DNA of 64,000 nt from Demequina litoralis (GCF_030418455.1 NZ_JAUHPW010000002.1:310001-374000); one strand, 5' to 3'; shown: positions 18,829 to 27,864, counted from the first letter of the stretch. The notes: a model not told the origin generated them from the sequence alone. Numbers and translations are program-made.

Positions 18829-19815
18829 TTACTCGTCGCTGCCCGAGAAGTAGACGGACGAGCCGCTGTCGTACTCGACGGCGCTGTCCTTGAGGGAGAA
18901 GCCCAGCTCGGCGAGCTTCTCCTTCACCTCGGTGATCGACTTCTGGCCGAAGTTGCGGATGTCCATGAGGTCCGCCTCGGACCGCGCGGTGAGCTCGCCC
19001 ACGGTGTGGATGCCCTCGCGCTTGAGGCAGTTGTAGGACCGCTGCGTGAGGTTGAGCTCCTCGATCGGCTGGTTGTAGTCCTCCTCGAGCGACTCGTCCG
19101 TGTCCGACGGGCCGATCTCGATGCCCTCGGCGGCCTCGTTGAGGCCGCGGGCGAGCGAGAAGAGCTCGACGAGCGTCGCACCCGCCGACGCGACGGCGTC
19201 GCGGGGCGAGATCGAGGACTTCGTCTCGACGTCGATGACCAGCTCGTCGAAGTCCGTGCGCTGCGCGACACGGGTGGCCTCGACCTTGTAGGTCACCTTG
19301 AGGACGGGCGAGTAGATCGAGTCGACGGGGATCTGGCCGATCTCCGCGTCGTAGCTCTTGTTCATCGCCGCGGGAACGTAGCCGCGACCGCGCTCGACCG
19401 TCAGCTCGACCTCGAACTTCGCCTTCGCGTTGAGGGTCGCGATGTGGAGGTCCGGGTTGTGGATCTCGACGCCGGCCGGGGGCTGGATGTCAGCACCGGT
19501 GACGACGCCCGCGCCCGACTTGCGCAGGTACATCACGACGGGCTCGTCGTTCTCCGACGAGACCACGAGGTTCTTGAGGTTGAGCAGGATCTCGGTCACG
19601 TCCTCCTTCACCCCGTCGATGGTGGTGAACTCGTGGAGGACGCCCTCGAAACGCACCGACGTCACCGCCGCGCCCGGGATGGACGACAGCAGCGTGCGGC
19701 GGAGCGAGTTGCCGAGCGTGTAGCCGAAGCCCGGCTCGAGCGGCTTGAGCGAGAACTGCGAGCGGTTCTCCGAGATGACCTTCTCGGTCAGCGTGGGACG
19801 CTGTGCGATCAGCAC
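18829..19815 (-). CDS. rpoA: DNA-directed RNA polymerase subunit alpha
   Basis: 328 residues. N-terminal dimerisation domain with [18 protein letters not shown] and C-terminal domain with [20 protein letters not shown] (helix-hairpin-helix, DNA and activator contacts). GTG at 19815 is chosen because AAAGGAAA lies 6 bases upstream; an in-frame start at 19836 would bypass this site. Separated from rpsK by 157 bp holding a hairpin but no rpsD, which in some actinobacteria sits here. Confidence 0.97.
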   Translation of the reverse strand: MLIAQRPTLTEKVISENRSQFSLKPLEPGFGYTLGNSLRRTLLSSIPGAAVTSVRFEGVLHEFTTIDGVKEDVTEILLNLKNLVVSSENDEPVVMYLRKSGAGVVTGADIQPPAGVEIHNPDLHIATLNAKAKFEVELTVERGRGYVPAAMNKSYDAEIGQIPVDSIYSPVLKVTYKVEATRVAQRTDFDELVIDVETKSSISPRDAVASAGATLVELFSLARGLNEAAEGIEIGPSDTDESLEEDYNQPIEELNLTQRSYNCLKREGIHTVGELTARSEADLMDIRNFGQKSITEVKEKLAELGFSLKDSAVEYDSGSSVYFSGSDE

Positions 19816-19913
19816 GGTTGTTTCCTTTCCGAGCACCCGCTATCTGATGCTCGAGATTCCCTGCCGGGTTCGGTCCGGCTGGGGCCAGAAGCTGGAAATG
19901 AGGGGGCGGCCAC

Positions 19914-19936
19914 GGGCCGATGACGTGCATCGGCCC
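19914..19936. other. Perfect hairpin in the rpsK-rpoA gap
   Basis: GGGCCGATG (19914-19922) and CATCGGCCC (19928-19936) form a 9-bp stem with a 5-base loop. No T-run follows on the minus strand, so it is more likely a processing or pausing element within the operon than a full terminator. Confidence 0.45.
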
Positions 19937-19972
19937 GCGACCGGAGGCGCGGGACCGACCCGCGCGGGCGTG

Positions 19973-20362
19973 CTAGTTGCGGCGGCGCTTCGGCGGGCGG
20001 CAGCCGTTGTGCGCCTGCGGGGTGACGTCCTTGATGGAGGTCACCTCGAGGCCGGCGGCCGTGAGCGAGCGGATCGCGGTGTCGCGGCCCGAGCCCGGGC
20101 CCTTGACGAACACGTCGACCTTGCTCATGCCGGCGTCCTGCGCACGGCGAGCGGCGGCCTCGGCGGCCATCTGCGCGGCGTACGGGGTCGACTTGCGCGA
20201 ACCCTTGAAGCCGACCTGGCCCGACGACGACCACGACACGACGGCGCCCGAGGGGTCCGTGATCGAGATGATCGTGTTGTTGAAGGTGGACTTGATGTGC
20301 GCCTGACCGTGCGCGACGGTCTTCTTGATCTTCTTGCGCGGCTTGCGAGTAGGAGCGGCCAT
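19973..20362 (-). CDS. rpsK: 30S ribosomal protein uS11
   Basis: 129 residues. Blocks [29 protein letters not shown] and the C-terminal [11 protein letters not shown] are standard S11. The protein lines the platform near the E site and contacts 16S rRNA. Three bases after rpsM, translationally coupled. Confidence 0.98.
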   Translation of the reverse strand: MAAPTRKPRKKIKKTVAHGQAHIKSTFNNTIISITDPSGAVVSWSSSGQVGFKGSRKSTPYAAQMAAEAAARRAQDAGMSKVDVFVKGPGSGRDTAIRSLTAAGLEVTSIKDVTPQAHNGCRPPKRRRN

Positions 20363-20365
20363 GTC

Positions 20366-20734
20366 TTACTTCTTCTTTCCGGCGACGGTCTTCTTGCGGC
20401 CCTTGCGGGTGCGGGCGTTGGTCTTCGTGCGCTGACCACGGACGGGCATGCCGCGGCGGTGGCGGAGGCCCTGGTAGTTGCCGATCTCCACCTTGCGGCG
20501 GATGTCGGCGGTCACCTCGCGACGGAGGTCGCCCTCGACGGTGAAGTTGGCCTCGATGTAGTCACGGATCGCGACGAGCTGCTCGTCGTTCGCGTCCTTG
20601 ACGCGCAGGTCCGGGCTGATGCCGGTCGCTGCGAGGATCTGCTCGGCGCGGGTGCGGCCGACGCCGTAGATGTAGGTAAGTGCGATCACCATGCGCTTGT
20701 CGCGCGGGATGTCGACACCGACGATGCGTGCCAT
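20366..20734 (-). CDS. rpsM: 30S ribosomal protein uS13
   Basis: 122 residues. [34 protein letters not shown] and the basic tail [17 protein letters not shown] are diagnostic. S13 forms the head bridge to the large subunit and touches P-site tRNA. Separated from rpmJ by 128 bp containing a GC hairpin. Confidence 0.98.
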   Translation of the reverse strand: MARIVGVDIPRDKRMVIALTYIYGVGRTRAEQILAATGISPDLRVKDANDEQLVAIRDYIEANFTVEGDLRREVTADIRRKVEIGNYQGLRHRRGMPVRGQRTKTNARTRKGRKKTVAGKKK

Positions 20735-20801
20735 TGCTGGTTCTACTCCATCAGTAGTCGGAGGTCTGACGCTCGAACGCCCCGCCTAGGTGTGTCGCGG
20801 G

Positions 20802-20821
20802 CCCCGGCCTCCGAGCCGGGG
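20802..20821. other. GC hairpin between rpmJ and rpsM
   Basis: CCCCGGC (20802-20808) pairs with GCCGGGG (20815-20821) around a 6-base loop. On the minus strand it follows rpmJ; there is no T-tract, so read-through into rpsM is expected. May set transcript stability or relative expression. Confidence 0.4.
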
Positions 20822-20862
20822 GTTTGATGCATATGTCGAGCGAGGATGTACTCGGGGTGTGT

Positions 20863-20976
20863 CTAGCCCTGACGCTGCTTGTGGCGCAGGTTCTCGCAGA
20901 TGACCATCACTCGGCCATTGCGTCGGATCACCTTGCACTTGTCGCAGATGGGCTTGACGCTGGGCTTAACCTTCAT
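20863..20976 (-). CDS. rpmJ: 50S ribosomal protein bL36
   Basis: 37 residues, full normal length. It starts [19 protein letters not shown] and ends NLRHKQRQG, with the zinc ligands C-x2-C, a later Cys and the final His. This is the zinc-binding (C+) form. It lies between infA and rpsM, its usual place. Confidence 0.97.
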   Translation of the reverse strand: MKVKPSVKPICDKCKVIRRNGRVMVICENLRHKQRQG

Positions 20977-21024
20977 GGTTCTTTCCTGCGTCGATCGGGC
21001 GCGCGGAAGCGCCGTCTCGACGAC

Positions 21025-21246
21025 TCACTTGTAGCGGTAGACGATGCGGCCGCGGGACAGGTCATAGGGGCTGAGCTCCACCACCACACGGTCCTCGGGG
21101 AGGATCCTGATGTAGTGCTGACGCATCTTCCCGGAGATGTGAGCGAGCACGAGGTGCCCGTTCGTCAGCTCGACTCGGAACGATGCGTTCGGCAGTGCTT
21201 CGACCACCACGCCCTCGACCTCGATGACGCCGTCCTTCTTAGCCAT
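21025..21246 (-). CDS. infA: Translation initiation factor IF-1
   Basis: 73 residues, an OB-fold protein with [20 protein letters not shown] and [15 protein letters not shown], ending GRIVYRYK. It binds the A site of the 30S subunit during initiation. First gene of the infA-rpmJ-rpsM-rpsK-rpoA-rplQ-truA run and preceded by a clear promoter. In related genomes map lies immediately upstream; here three paralogous genes intervene. Confidence 0.97.
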   Translation of the reverse strand: MAKKDGVIEVEGVVVEALPNASFRVELTNGHLVLAHISGKMRQHYIRILPEDRVVVELSPYDLSRGRIVYRYK

Positions 21247-21303
21247 GAACTCCGCTAACGTTGATTGACAGGGGTGCGGGCGCGCAAAAACGCCCAACGG
21301 AAA

Positions 21304-21332
21304 ACTATACGGCAATCTGCCGCGCGTCTCAA
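21304..21332 (-). promoter_or_regulatory. infA promoter
   Basis: Minus strand: -35 TTGAGA (21332-21327), 17-bp spacer, -10 TATAGT (21309-21304), one of the best sigma70-type matches in the window. The leader to infA would be about 50 nt. Confidence 0.85.
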
Positions 21333-21382
21333 GCCGCATCGCGCATCGTCGCGCGTGCGTGGACGCTCCTGTCGAGCCGAGC

Positions 21383-21688
21383 CTACCGGAAGGCGTTGCG
21401 GAGCCGCTGGACCGCGAGCCCCGAGATCCGCGGGTCGCGGTGGTCCGCGAGGCGCCGCACCACGGAGGACGGCGTGCGCGCGTTCCCCAGCAGCGCGCTG
21501 AGCACGTCCAGGTTGGCGTCGTGCCCGAGGGAGACGAGCGCGCCCATCGGGCAGTCGCTGCGGGCCGCGACCGCCGCCCGCACCTGCGGGTCGCGGTGCA
21601 CCGCGAGCGGCAGGAGCTCGGAGCCGGAGATCTCAGGATCGAGCGCGCGCGCCACGTCCTCTGACGCCCCACTGGCCGGAACCACCAC
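21383..21688 (-). CDS. Leucine-rich-repeat-variant-like protein, paralogue 1 (short)
   Basis: About 101 residues. Function unknown. It is built of alpha-helical units of about 24 residues resembling the leucine-rich repeat variant (LRV) family: [22 protein letters not shown], then [20 protein letters not shown]. It aligns end to end with the two upstream genes but lacks one internal unit. GTG at 21688 is preferred because GGGAGG lies 6 bases upstream; ATG 21709 is the longer alternative with no ribosome site. The single Cys in the DCPxG motif is conserved in all three paralogues. Soluble, no signal peptide. Last of the triplet, just upstream of the infA promoter. Confidence 0.65.
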   Translation of the reverse strand: MVVPASGASEDVARALDPEISGSELLPLAVHRDPQVRAAVAARSDCPMGALVSLGHDANLDVLSALLGNARTPSSVVRRLADHRDPRISGLAVQRLRNAFR

Positions 21689-21827
21689 TGCGTACCTCCC
21701 ACCGGTCATCGTTCTGCCAAGTATCTTCCAAACGCGCGCACAGCCGGGTCAAATCTCTGTGAGGAATCAGACATCGTGTCATCTTCGCGACACACGGGAC
21801 GCGGCTTCCAGCCACCTGCCAGGGGCG

Positions 21828-22424
21828 TCAGTGCGCAGGTCGGGCGCCGCCGCGTGGCGGCACGGAGGGTCGGGGGGCCAGCACGCCCGCCGCCCGCTCC
21901 CCCACCGGGGAGGGGGTTCCTGCGGTCGGCGGCGCCGTCGCGCGGGGGCGCTCCTCGATCTCCTCGACGCGTGCCGGATGCGCGCCCAGCACGACGCCGT
22001 CGAGGGAGCGGCGCGCGAGCCGGGCGACGTCCTCGCGACGGTGCTCGGCGAGCCTCCCGAGCACCGCGCGCGGGGTGGCCGCGTTGCGCGCCAGCGCCTT
22101 GAGCACGGACAGCTCGCGGTCCTGCGCGAGCACGCTCGCGATCGAGCCGGCGAGACCCGGTCCCGAGGCGAGCGCGACCCGCACCGAGGTGCGCCGGTCG
22201 TGGGCGAGGGTCGCCTGCATGCCGAGGGGGCAGTCGGGCCGGGCCGCCACGGCCTCGCGGACCGCGGGCTCGCGGTGCTGCGCGAGCGCGATCACGCGCT
22301 CCCGCGAGAGGCCGTCGGCACGCGCCTCCATCACGATCGCGCGGAGGCCGTCGTCGCGTGCGTCGCTCGCGACGGGCACACCGGAGGCGGCCATGAGCGC
22401 GCGGGACCACCCGTCGTCGGCCAC
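21828..22424 (-). CDS. Leucine-rich-repeat-variant-like protein, paralogue 2
   Basis: 198 residues. Function unknown. An N-terminal helical part is followed by LRV-like units: VREAVAARPDCPLGMQATLAHD, LASVLAQDR-type and LARNAATPRAVLGRLAEHR segments, then a Pro/Ala/Arg-rich disordered tail of about 45 residues. The start is taken at GTG 22424 with GGGGAGG five bases upstream; GTG 22430 is an alternative. Shares the invariant R-x-DCP-x-G and L-x-HD positions with its neighbours, showing tandem duplication followed by divergence. Its 3' end is 140 bp from paralogue 1. Confidence 0.65.
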   Translation of the reverse strand: MADDGWSRALMAASGVPVASDARDDGLRAIVMEARADGLSRERVIALAQHREPAVREAVAARPDCPLGMQATLAHDRRTSVRVALASGPGLAGSIASVLAQDRELSVLKALARNAATPRAVLGRLAEHRREDVARLARRSLDGVVLGAHPARVEEIEERPRATAPPTAGTPSPVGERAAGVLAPRPSVPPRGGARPAH

Positions 22425-22532
22425 CTCCACCTCCCCGTCTCGATTCCGGAGAGGCTAGGCGCCCGCGGTGAGCATCGGCTGTCGCCGAGGTGTCGGCCAG
22501 GTGAAGGTCGGAAGAACGGTGGGTGGCGGCGC

Positions 22533-23150
22533 CTACGCGTCGACAGGGGGGCGGAACCCGCGCACCGGTGCGCTGCGGGTCGGGCGCGCGGGCAGCGGCT
22601 CGGCCGGTTCGGCGACGGGCGCGGCGCCTTCCATCGCGGCGTCGGCGGCCGCCTCGAGGCTGCTGTCCGCCGCCTCCGCGAGGAGAGCCTCCCGCCGGGC
22701 CTGGGACTCCTCGAAGACGCGGTCGCGCAGCTCGGGCGTATGGTCCGCGGACACCGCGCTGCCGGCGCGGGCGTCGAGCGCCGCGGCGGCCGCGTCCCGC
22801 ACGGCGCCCTTGCGGTGAGCGGCCAGCGCCTCGAGGATGTCCTGCCCGGTCGACGGGTTGCCGGCCACCGCGCACAGCACCGCGACCTGCCGGTCGTGGG
22901 AGAGGTAGTCGAGGATCGAGTGGAGCACCTTGGGGTTGCCGGCCATGGCGGCCCGGACGGGTACCACGTGGTCGTGCGCCAACGTCACCATCAGCCCGAA
23001 CGGGCAGTCGGTGCGTGCGGCGATCGCCTCACGCACCAGCGCGTTGCGGGAGCCGCCGAGCTCCTGCATCCGTTCCTTGGTCAGCCCGGGAGCCGCGGCC
23101 TCCTCGACCTCCGTGCTCGCCCCCGGGGCATACGAAAATCCTCGCGCCAT
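22533..23150 (-). CDS. Leucine-rich-repeat-variant-like protein, paralogue 3
   Basis: 205 residues. ATG 23150 has GAGGAGGGG just upstream. After a short acidic N-terminus come the units VREAIAARTDCPFGLMVTLAHD, AAMAGNPKVLHSILDYLSHD and CAVAGNPSTGQDILEALAAHR, then an Ala/Glu-rich helix and a Pro-rich tail ending in FRPPVDA. It has the same unit order as paralogue 2. LRV/HEAT-type solenoids usually bind protein partners; none is evident here. Lies downstream of map on the same strand, after a 143-bp gap holding one GGACGATGCG copy. Confidence 0.65.
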   Translation of the reverse strand: MARGFSYAPGASTEVEEAAAPGLTKERMQELGGSRNALVREAIAARTDCPFGLMVTLAHDHVVPVRAAMAGNPKVLHSILDYLSHDRQVAVLCAVAGNPSTGQDILEALAAHRKGAVRDAAAAALDARAGSAVSADHTPELRDRVFEESQARREALLAEAADSSLEAAADAAMEGAAPVAEPAEPLPARPTRSAPVRGFRPPVDA

Positions 23151-23273
23151 GGCGCCCCTCCTCAGCTGCCGGCGTCCGGAGCACCGGCTGAGGCGACGCT
23201 AACCCGCGGTCTTTGCCCCCGCGTGCCGCGGAGGTAACGAGTGCGTGAACGCGTGTGGAGTCGACCACACCAG

Positions 23274-23283
23274 GGACGATGCG
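23274..23283 (+). repeat. Intergenic copy of GGACGATGCG motif
   Basis: Exact GGACGATGCGG, 10 bp beyond the map stop codon and upstream of LRV paralogue 3. Confidence 0.75.
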
Positions 23284-23293
23284 GGACCCGGGG

Positions 23294-24103
23294 CTACGGG
23301 GCGACCGGCGTGACGCCGAGCGGAGCGAGCTTGGCCGCGCCGCCGTCGGCCGCGGTGAGCACCCAGATGCCGTCCTCGTGGACGGCCACCGAGTGCTCCC
23401 AGTGGGCCGCACGCGAGCCGTCGAGCGACACCACGGTCCACTCGTCGTTGAGCACGGCGGAGTCCGGCGTGCCGATGACGAGCATCGGCTCGAGCGCGAG
23501 GCACATGCCCGGGCGCACGCGCGGGCTGCGGCCGCGCACCCGGTAGTTGGGGACGTCCGGCTCCATGTGCATCGCGGTGCCGATGCCGTGGCCCACGTAC
23601 CCCTCGAGCGGATGCAGACCCGCCTCGTCCGCGACGTCCTCGATCGCCGCGGAGACGTCGGAGATCCGGTCGGCGGAGGCGAGGGCCGCGATGCCGGCCC
23701 ACAGGGCGCGTTCGGTGGTGCTCACCAGGGCGACGTCCGCGCGGGCGGCGGGCTCGCCGACGATGAACGAGATCGCGCTGTCGCCATGCCATCCGGCCAC
23801 GATCGCGCCGCAGTCGATCGACACGATGTCGCCCTCCACGAGCACGCGGTTGCCGGGGATGCCGTGCACGACCTCCTCGTTGACGGACACGCACGCCGTC
23901 GCGGGGAAGCCCTGGTAGCCGAGGAAGTTCGAGGTGGCGCCCGCCTCCGCGATGACGCGTGCCGCGGCCGCGTCGGCGTCAGCCGTGGTGGCGCCGGGGA
24001 CGCAGGCCGACCTGGCGGCGGCGAGCGCGCGCTGGACGATCACGCCCGCCTCCGCCATGACCCGCATCTCCTCGCGGGTCTTGAGCTCGATGCGCCCCGC
24101 CAT
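23294..24103 (-). CDS. map: Type I methionine aminopeptidase
   Basis: 269 residues. Metal and catalytic residues are visible: His80 in NEEVVHGIP, Asp97 in SIDCGA, Asp108 in GWHGDSA, the GHGIGTAMH histidine, ALEPM glutamate and WEHSVAVHEDG. It removes the initiator methionine from nascent proteins. ATG 24103, five bases after the adk stop, is the natural start; longer in-frame starts lie inside adk. Order secY-adk-map is canonical, but infA is displaced by 2 kb. Confidence 0.96.
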   Translation of the reverse strand: MAGRIELKTREEMRVMAEAGVIVQRALAAARSACVPGATTADADAAAARVIAEAGATSNFLGYQGFPATACVSVNEEVVHGIPGNRVLVEGDIVSIDCGAIVAGWHGDSAISFIVGEPAARADVALVSTTERALWAGIAALASADRISDVSAAIEDVADEAGLHPLEGYVGHGIGTAMHMEPDVPNYRVRGRSPRVRPGMCLALEPMLVIGTPDSAVLNDEWTVVSLDGSRAAHWEHSVAVHEDGIWVLTAADGGAAKLAPLGVTPVAP

Positions 24104-24107
24104 GGGA

Positions 24108-24671
24108 TCAGCGCGCGACGGCGGCGACGAGGCGCTCGGTGACCTCGTCGATCTCACCCAGGCCGTCGACCTGGACCAGCAGGCCGCGGCCCGCGTAGAA
24201 GGCGGTGAGCGGCGCGGTCGAGGTGGCGTACACCTCGAGGCGCTTGCGGATCACCGGCTCGGTGTCGTCGGCGCGGCCCTCGATCTCGGCGCGCTTGAGC
24301 AGGCGCTGAGTCACCTCGTCGAAGTCCGCGGTGATCTCGATCGCCACGTCGAGCTCGACGCCGAGCTCGGCGAGCATCGAGTCGAGCTCGACCGCCTGCT
24401 CGGGGTTGCGCGGGTAGCCGTCGAGGAGGAAGCCCGCGGCCGCATCGTCCTCCGCGAGGCGCGCGCGCACCATGGCGTTCGTGACCTCGTCGGGGACCAG
24501 CTGGCCCGCGTTCATGTACTCCTGCGCCTTGACGCCGAGCGGGGTGCCGCCCTTGACGTTCGCGCGGAAGATGTCGCCGGTCGAGATCGCGGGGACGCCG
24601 AAGCGCTCCGTGAGACGGGCGGCCTGGGTGCCCTTGCCAGCGCCGGGAGGACCGAGGAGGACTGCACGCAT
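24108..24671 (-). CDS. adk: Adenylate kinase
   Basis: 187 residues, the short form without a zinc LID. P-loop GPPGAGKGT (7-15), STGDIFR, and LDGYPRNPEQA are all standard. It keeps AMP, ADP and ATP in balance. The ATG overlaps the secY stop by one base (TAATG), so translation is coupled. A GGACGATGCG copy (24441-24450) encodes Asp-Asp-Ala in the region between the NMP and LID domains. Confidence 0.97.
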   Translation of the reverse strand: MRAVLLGPPGAGKGTQAARLTERFGVPAISTGDIFRANVKGGTPLGVKAQEYMNAGQLVPDEVTNAMVRARLAEDDAAAGFLLDGYPRNPEQAVELDSMLAELGVELDVAIEITADFDEVTQRLLKRAEIEGRADDTEPVIRKRLEVYATSTAPLTAFYAGRGLLVQVDGLGEIDEVTERLVAAVAR

Positions 24672-25969
24672 TACTTGAGGAACCCTTCGTAGTGATGCTG
24701 CTCGAGCTGGGACTGGATCCGCTTGACGGTGTCGAGGCCGACGCCGACGAGGATGAGGATCGAGGTGCCGCCGAACGGGATCGACGAGGACAGGCCCAGC
24801 GCGACGAACAGCAGCGTCGGCACGAGCGCCACGATCGCGAGGTACAGCGAGCCGGCGGCCGTGATGCGGGACAGCACGTAGTCGAGGAACTCCGCGGTCG
24901 GGGTGCCCGGACGGATGCCCGGGATGAAGCCGCCGTACTTCTTCATGTCGTCGGCGACCTCGGTCGGGTTGAACGTGATGGCGGTGTAGAAGTACGCGAA
25001 GAACACGATCAGCAGGATGTAGAGCGCGATGTGCAGCGGCGCGCTCGACTGCGCCACGTTGTTGTTGAGCCACACGACCCAGCCCGCCGGGTCGTCGCCC
25101 TGGAACTGGATGATGACCTGCGGGATCGTCAGCAGCGACGATGCGAAGATCACCGGGATGATGCCCGCCATGTTGATCTTGAGCGGGATGTAGGTGGACG
25201 AGCCGCCCAGCATCTTGCGGCCGACCATCCGCTTGGCGTACTGGACGGGGATGCGGCGCTGCGACTGCTCGACGAACACGACCGCGGCGATCACGATGAA
25301 CAGCACGATCGCGGTGAAGAACAGGTTGCGGGCGCCGTTCGAGGAGTTCCAGATCGACGACACGATGCCGGGGAAGCCCGCGGCGACCGAGGTGAAGATG
25401 AGGAGCGACATGCCGTTGCCGACGCCGCGCTCGGTGATGCGCTCGCCCAGCCACATGATGAGCACCGTGCCGGCCGTCATGGTCAGCACCATGCTGAGGA
25501 TGACGTTCCACGAGTCGTTGGGGATGACCGGGACGGAGCAGCCGGGGAAGAAGATGTCGTTGCGCGCCATCGTGATGTACGAGGCGGACTGGATCGCGGC
25601 GAAGCCGACGGTGATGTAGCGCGTGTACTGCGTGAGCTTCGCCTGGCCCTCGGCGCCCTCCTTGTGGAGGGTCTCGAAGCGAGGGATGAGCACGCGCAGG
25701 AGCTGCACGATGATCGACGCGGTGATGTACGGCATGATGCCGAGCGCGAAGATCGAGAGCTGCAGGAGCGCCCCGCCCGAGAAGAGGTTGAGGATCGCGA
25801 AGCCGGCGTTGGTGGAGGTCTGCGCGAGGCAGAGCTCGACGTTGCCGTAGTCGACGCCCGGCGTGGGGATCGCGACGCCGAGGCGGTAGACGGCCAGGAT
25901 GCCGATGGTGAAGAGGAGCTTCCTCCGAAGATCCGGGGTGCGGAACGCACTCATGAAGCCACTCAGCAT
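24671..25969 (-). CDS. secY: Protein translocase channel subunit SecY
   Basis: 432 residues and about ten membrane segments. RKLLFTIGILAVYRLG at the N-terminus, the plug region PTPGVDYGNVE and the cytoplasmic loop QSQRRIPVQYAKR are standard. Forms the SecYEG channel with SecE (encoded at 54418-54675). GGGGAG lies five bases before the ATG. Separated from rplO by 77 bp containing a strong hairpin. Confidence 0.98.
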   Translation of the reverse strand: MLSGFMSAFRTPDLRRKLLFTIGILAVYRLGVAIPTPGVDYGNVELCLAQTSTNAGFAILNLFSGGALLQLSIFALGIMPYITASIIVQLLRVLIPRFETLHKEGAEGQAKLTQYTRYITVGFAAIQSASYITMARNDIFFPGCSVPVIPNDSWNVILSMVLTMTAGTVLIMWLGERITERGVGNGMSLLIFTSVAAGFPGIVSSIWNSSNGARNLFFTAIVLFIVIAAVVFVEQSQRRIPVQYAKRMVGRKMLGGSSTYIPLKINMAGIIPVIFASSLLTIPQVIIQFQGDDPAGWVVWLNNNVAQSSAPLHIALYILLIVFFAYFYTAITFNPTEVADDMKKYGGFIPGIRPGTPTAEFLDYVLSRITAAGSLYLAIVALVPTLLFVALGLSSSIPFGGTSILILVGVGLDTVKRIQSQLEQHHYEGFLK

Positions 25970-26010
25970 TGATACTCCCCTGCAGATTGTGAGAACACGA
26001 GGATACGCGA

Positions 26011-26038
26011 CCGGGCCCGTCCCTCAGGACGGGCCCGG
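26011..26038. terminator. Hairpin between rplO and secY
   Basis: A perfect 12-bp stem: CCGGGCCCGTCC (26011-26022) pairs with GGACGGGCCCGG (26027-26038), loop CTCA. It lies 8 bp past the rplO stop on the minus strand. No T-tract follows, so it may act as a partial terminator or a 3'-end stabiliser separating the spc ribosomal genes from secY-adk-map. Confidence 0.6.
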
Positions 26039-26046
26039 CGCGATCA

Positions 26047-26712
26047 CTAGCCCTCGTTGACCGAGCCGCCAGCGGCCTCGATCTTGGTCTTCGCGGACTG
26101 CGAGACCTTGTCGGCGTCGACGAGCGTCACCTTGACGGAGATCTCGCCCTCACCGAGGACCTTCACGGGCTGGTTGCGGCGCACCGCACCCTTCTCCACG
26201 AGGTCCGCCTTGGTGATCTCGCCGCCCTTGGGGAACAGCTCGGAGAGCTGGCCCACGTTGACGACCTGGTAGTACACCTTGAACGGGCTCTTGAAGCCGC
26301 GCAGCTTCGGGATGCGCATGTGGATGGGCGTCTGGCCACCCTCGAAGCGCTCCGGAACCTGGTAGCGGGCTCCCGTGCCCTTGGTGCCGCGACCCGCGGT
26401 CTTGCCCTTGGACGCCTCACCACGACCCACGCGGGTCTTCTTGGTGTGCGAGCCGGGGGCCGGACGGAGGTGGTGGACCTTGAGGGTCGCCACCTTCTCC
26501 GCGGGCTCCTCCACCTTGGGCTCGGCCTTCTTGGCGGCCGGCTTCTTGGCGGCCGGCTTGGCCTCGTCGGTCGCAGCCTTCTTGGCGGCGGGCTTCTTCG
26601 CGGCGGCCGGCTTGTCGGCCGCAGCCTTCGCCGGAGCCTTCTTGGCGGCCGGCTTCTTGGCGGGAGCGGCCTTCTCGGCGGTCTCCTCGGCCGGCGTGTT
26701 GGCCTCAGCCAT
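26047..26712 (-). CDS. rplO: 50S ribosomal protein uL15 with Lys/Ala/Pro-rich N-terminal extension
   Basis: 221 residues, against about 150 usually. The L15 core starts near residue 74 at [15 protein letters not shown] and includes [17 protein letters not shown]. The first 70 or so residues are repeats of P-A-A-K-K, A-K-K and similar, like the tail of a histone H1-type protein. The reading frame is intact, ATG 26712 overlaps the rpmD stop (TGATG) and no later start has a ribosome site, so the extension appears genuinely translated. It may bind rRNA or DNA; role unknown. Confidence 0.93.
   Translation of the reverse strand: MAEANTPAEETAEKAAPAKKPAAKKAPAKAAADKPAAAKKPAAKKAATDEAKPAAKKPAAKKAEPKVEEPAEKVATLKVHHLRPAPGSHTKKTRVGRGEASKGKTAGRGTKGTGARYQVPERFEGGQTPIHMRIPKLRGFKSPFKVYYQVVNVGQLSELFPKGGEITKADLVEKGAVRRNQPVKVLGEGEISVKVTLVDADKVSQSAKTKIEAAGGSVNEG
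26525..26665 (-). repeat. In-frame short repeats encoding the L15 N-terminal extension
   Basis: Degenerate 12-24 bp DNA repeats based on CTTCTTGGCGGCCGGC (plus-strand view) encode runs of Ala-Ala-Lys-Lys-Pro. Copies near 26529-26560, 26575-26600 and 26635-26665 are almost identical at the DNA level, suggesting expansion by slippage or recombination. Confidence 0.7.
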
Positions 26713-26894
26713 CAGTCAACCTCCTCAACGGCGACCAGGTGGTCCACCGCCTTGACCATCCCGCGGATCTCGGGACGGTCCTCCTTCACGACGATGTCGC
26801 CGATGCGCTTGAGACCGAGCGACCGCAGGGTCTCGCGGTGCTGCGGCTTCGTGCCGATCGCCGACTTCTTCTGAACGACCTTGAGTCGTGCCAT
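26712..26894 (-). CDS. rpmD: 50S ribosomal protein uL30
   Basis: 60 residues, normal length. [20 protein letters not shown] and [20 protein letters not shown] are typical L30 sequence. Overlaps rplO by one base (TGATG) and follows rpsE after 2 bp. Present in most but not all bacteria. Confidence 0.97.
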   Translation of the reverse strand: MARLKVVQKKSAIGTKPQHRETLRSLGLKRIGDIVVKEDRPEIRGMVKAVDHLVAVEEVD

Positions 26895-26896
26895 GA

Positions 26897-27466
26897 CTAC
26901 TTCACCCCCGCTGCCTGGGCGCGGAGCATCGCGGCCGGGGCCACGTCCTCCACGGCCTTGCCACGGCGGGCGGCGACGGCCTCGGGGCGCTCGAGGCGCT
27001 TGAGGGCGTCGACGGTCGCGTGCACGATGTTGATCGCGTTGGACGAGCCGAGCGACTTGCTCAGGACGTCGTGGATGCCGGCGCACTCGAGCACCGCGCG
27101 CACCGGACCACCGGCGATCACACCGGTACCCGGCGACGCGGGACGCAGGAACACGACGCCCGCGGCGGCCTCACCCTGCACGGCGTGCGGGATGGTGCCC
27201 TGGATGCGGGGGACGCGGAAGAAGTTGCGCTTGGCCTCCTCGACACCCTTCGAGATCGCGGCCGGCACCTCCTTCGCCTTGCCGTAGCCGATGCCGACGT
27301 TGCCCTCGCCGTCACCGACGACCACGAGCGCGGTGAAGCTGAAGCGACGACCGCCCTTCACGACCTTGGCGACGCGGTTGATGGTGACGACGCGCTCGAC
27401 GAACTTGTTCTCCGGCTCGTTGTCGCGGCGGTTACCGCCCCGACGGCCGCTGTTGTTGTCAGCCAT
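26897..27466 (-). CDS. rpsE: 30S ribosomal protein uS5
   Basis: 189 residues. [20 protein letters not shown] and [20 protein letters not shown] are the S5 double-stranded RNA-binding motif; [13 protein letters not shown] follows. S5 helps decoding accuracy and mRNA helicase activity at the entry tunnel. A short basic/acidic N-terminal tail precedes the core. Confidence 0.98.
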   Translation of the reverse strand: MADNNSGRRGGNRRDNEPENKFVERVVTINRVAKVVKGGRRFSFTALVVVGDGEGNVGIGYGKAKEVPAAISKGVEEAKRNFFRVPRIQGTIPHAVQGEAAAGVVFLRPASPGTGVIAGGPVRAVLECAGIHDVLSKSLGSSNAINIVHATVDALKRLERPEAVAARRGKAVEDVAPAAMLRAQAAGVK

Positions 27467-27489
27467 AATTCCTCACTCCTGGCCGCGCC

Positions 27490-27861
27490 CTAGAGGGCGA
27501 GGCCCGCCTCTCGGGCACCGTCGGCCACGGCCGCGACACGGCCGTGGTACTTGTTGCCGCCACGGTCGAAGACCACGGCCTCGATGCCCGCGGCCTTGGC
27601 GCGCTCGGCGACCAGCTGGCCCACCTTCGACGCCTTCGCGGTCTTGTCGCCCTCCATGGCACGGATGTCCGACTCGAGGGTCGAAGCCGAGGCCAGGGTC
27701 TTGCCGACGGTGTCGTCCACGATCTGCGCGACCATGTGGCGCGACGAGCGGGTGACGACGAGGCGGGGACGAGCAGCGGTGCCGGAGATCTTCTTGCGCA
27801 GGCGGAAGTGGCGACGCTTGCGCGAGATCGCCTTGCCCTTGCCCTTGATTGCGATACCCAT
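27490..27861 (-). CDS. rplR: 50S ribosomal protein uL18
   Basis: 123 residues. [20 protein letters not shown] and the C-terminal [20 protein letters not shown] are standard L18. It binds 5S rRNA together with L5. Follows rplF after 3 bp. Confidence 0.98.
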   Translation of the reverse strand: MGIAIKGKGKAISRKRRHFRLRKKISGTAARPRLVVTRSSRHMVAQIVDDTVGKTLASASTLESDIRAMEGDKTAKASKVGQLVAERAKAAGIEAVVFDRGGNKYHGRVAAVADGAREAGLAL

Positions 27862-27864
27862 GTC

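Noticed and set aside
26525..26665. CRISPR-like array in rplO
   Set aside because: Repeats are short, in frame, without unique spacers, and encode a Lys/Ala-rich tail.
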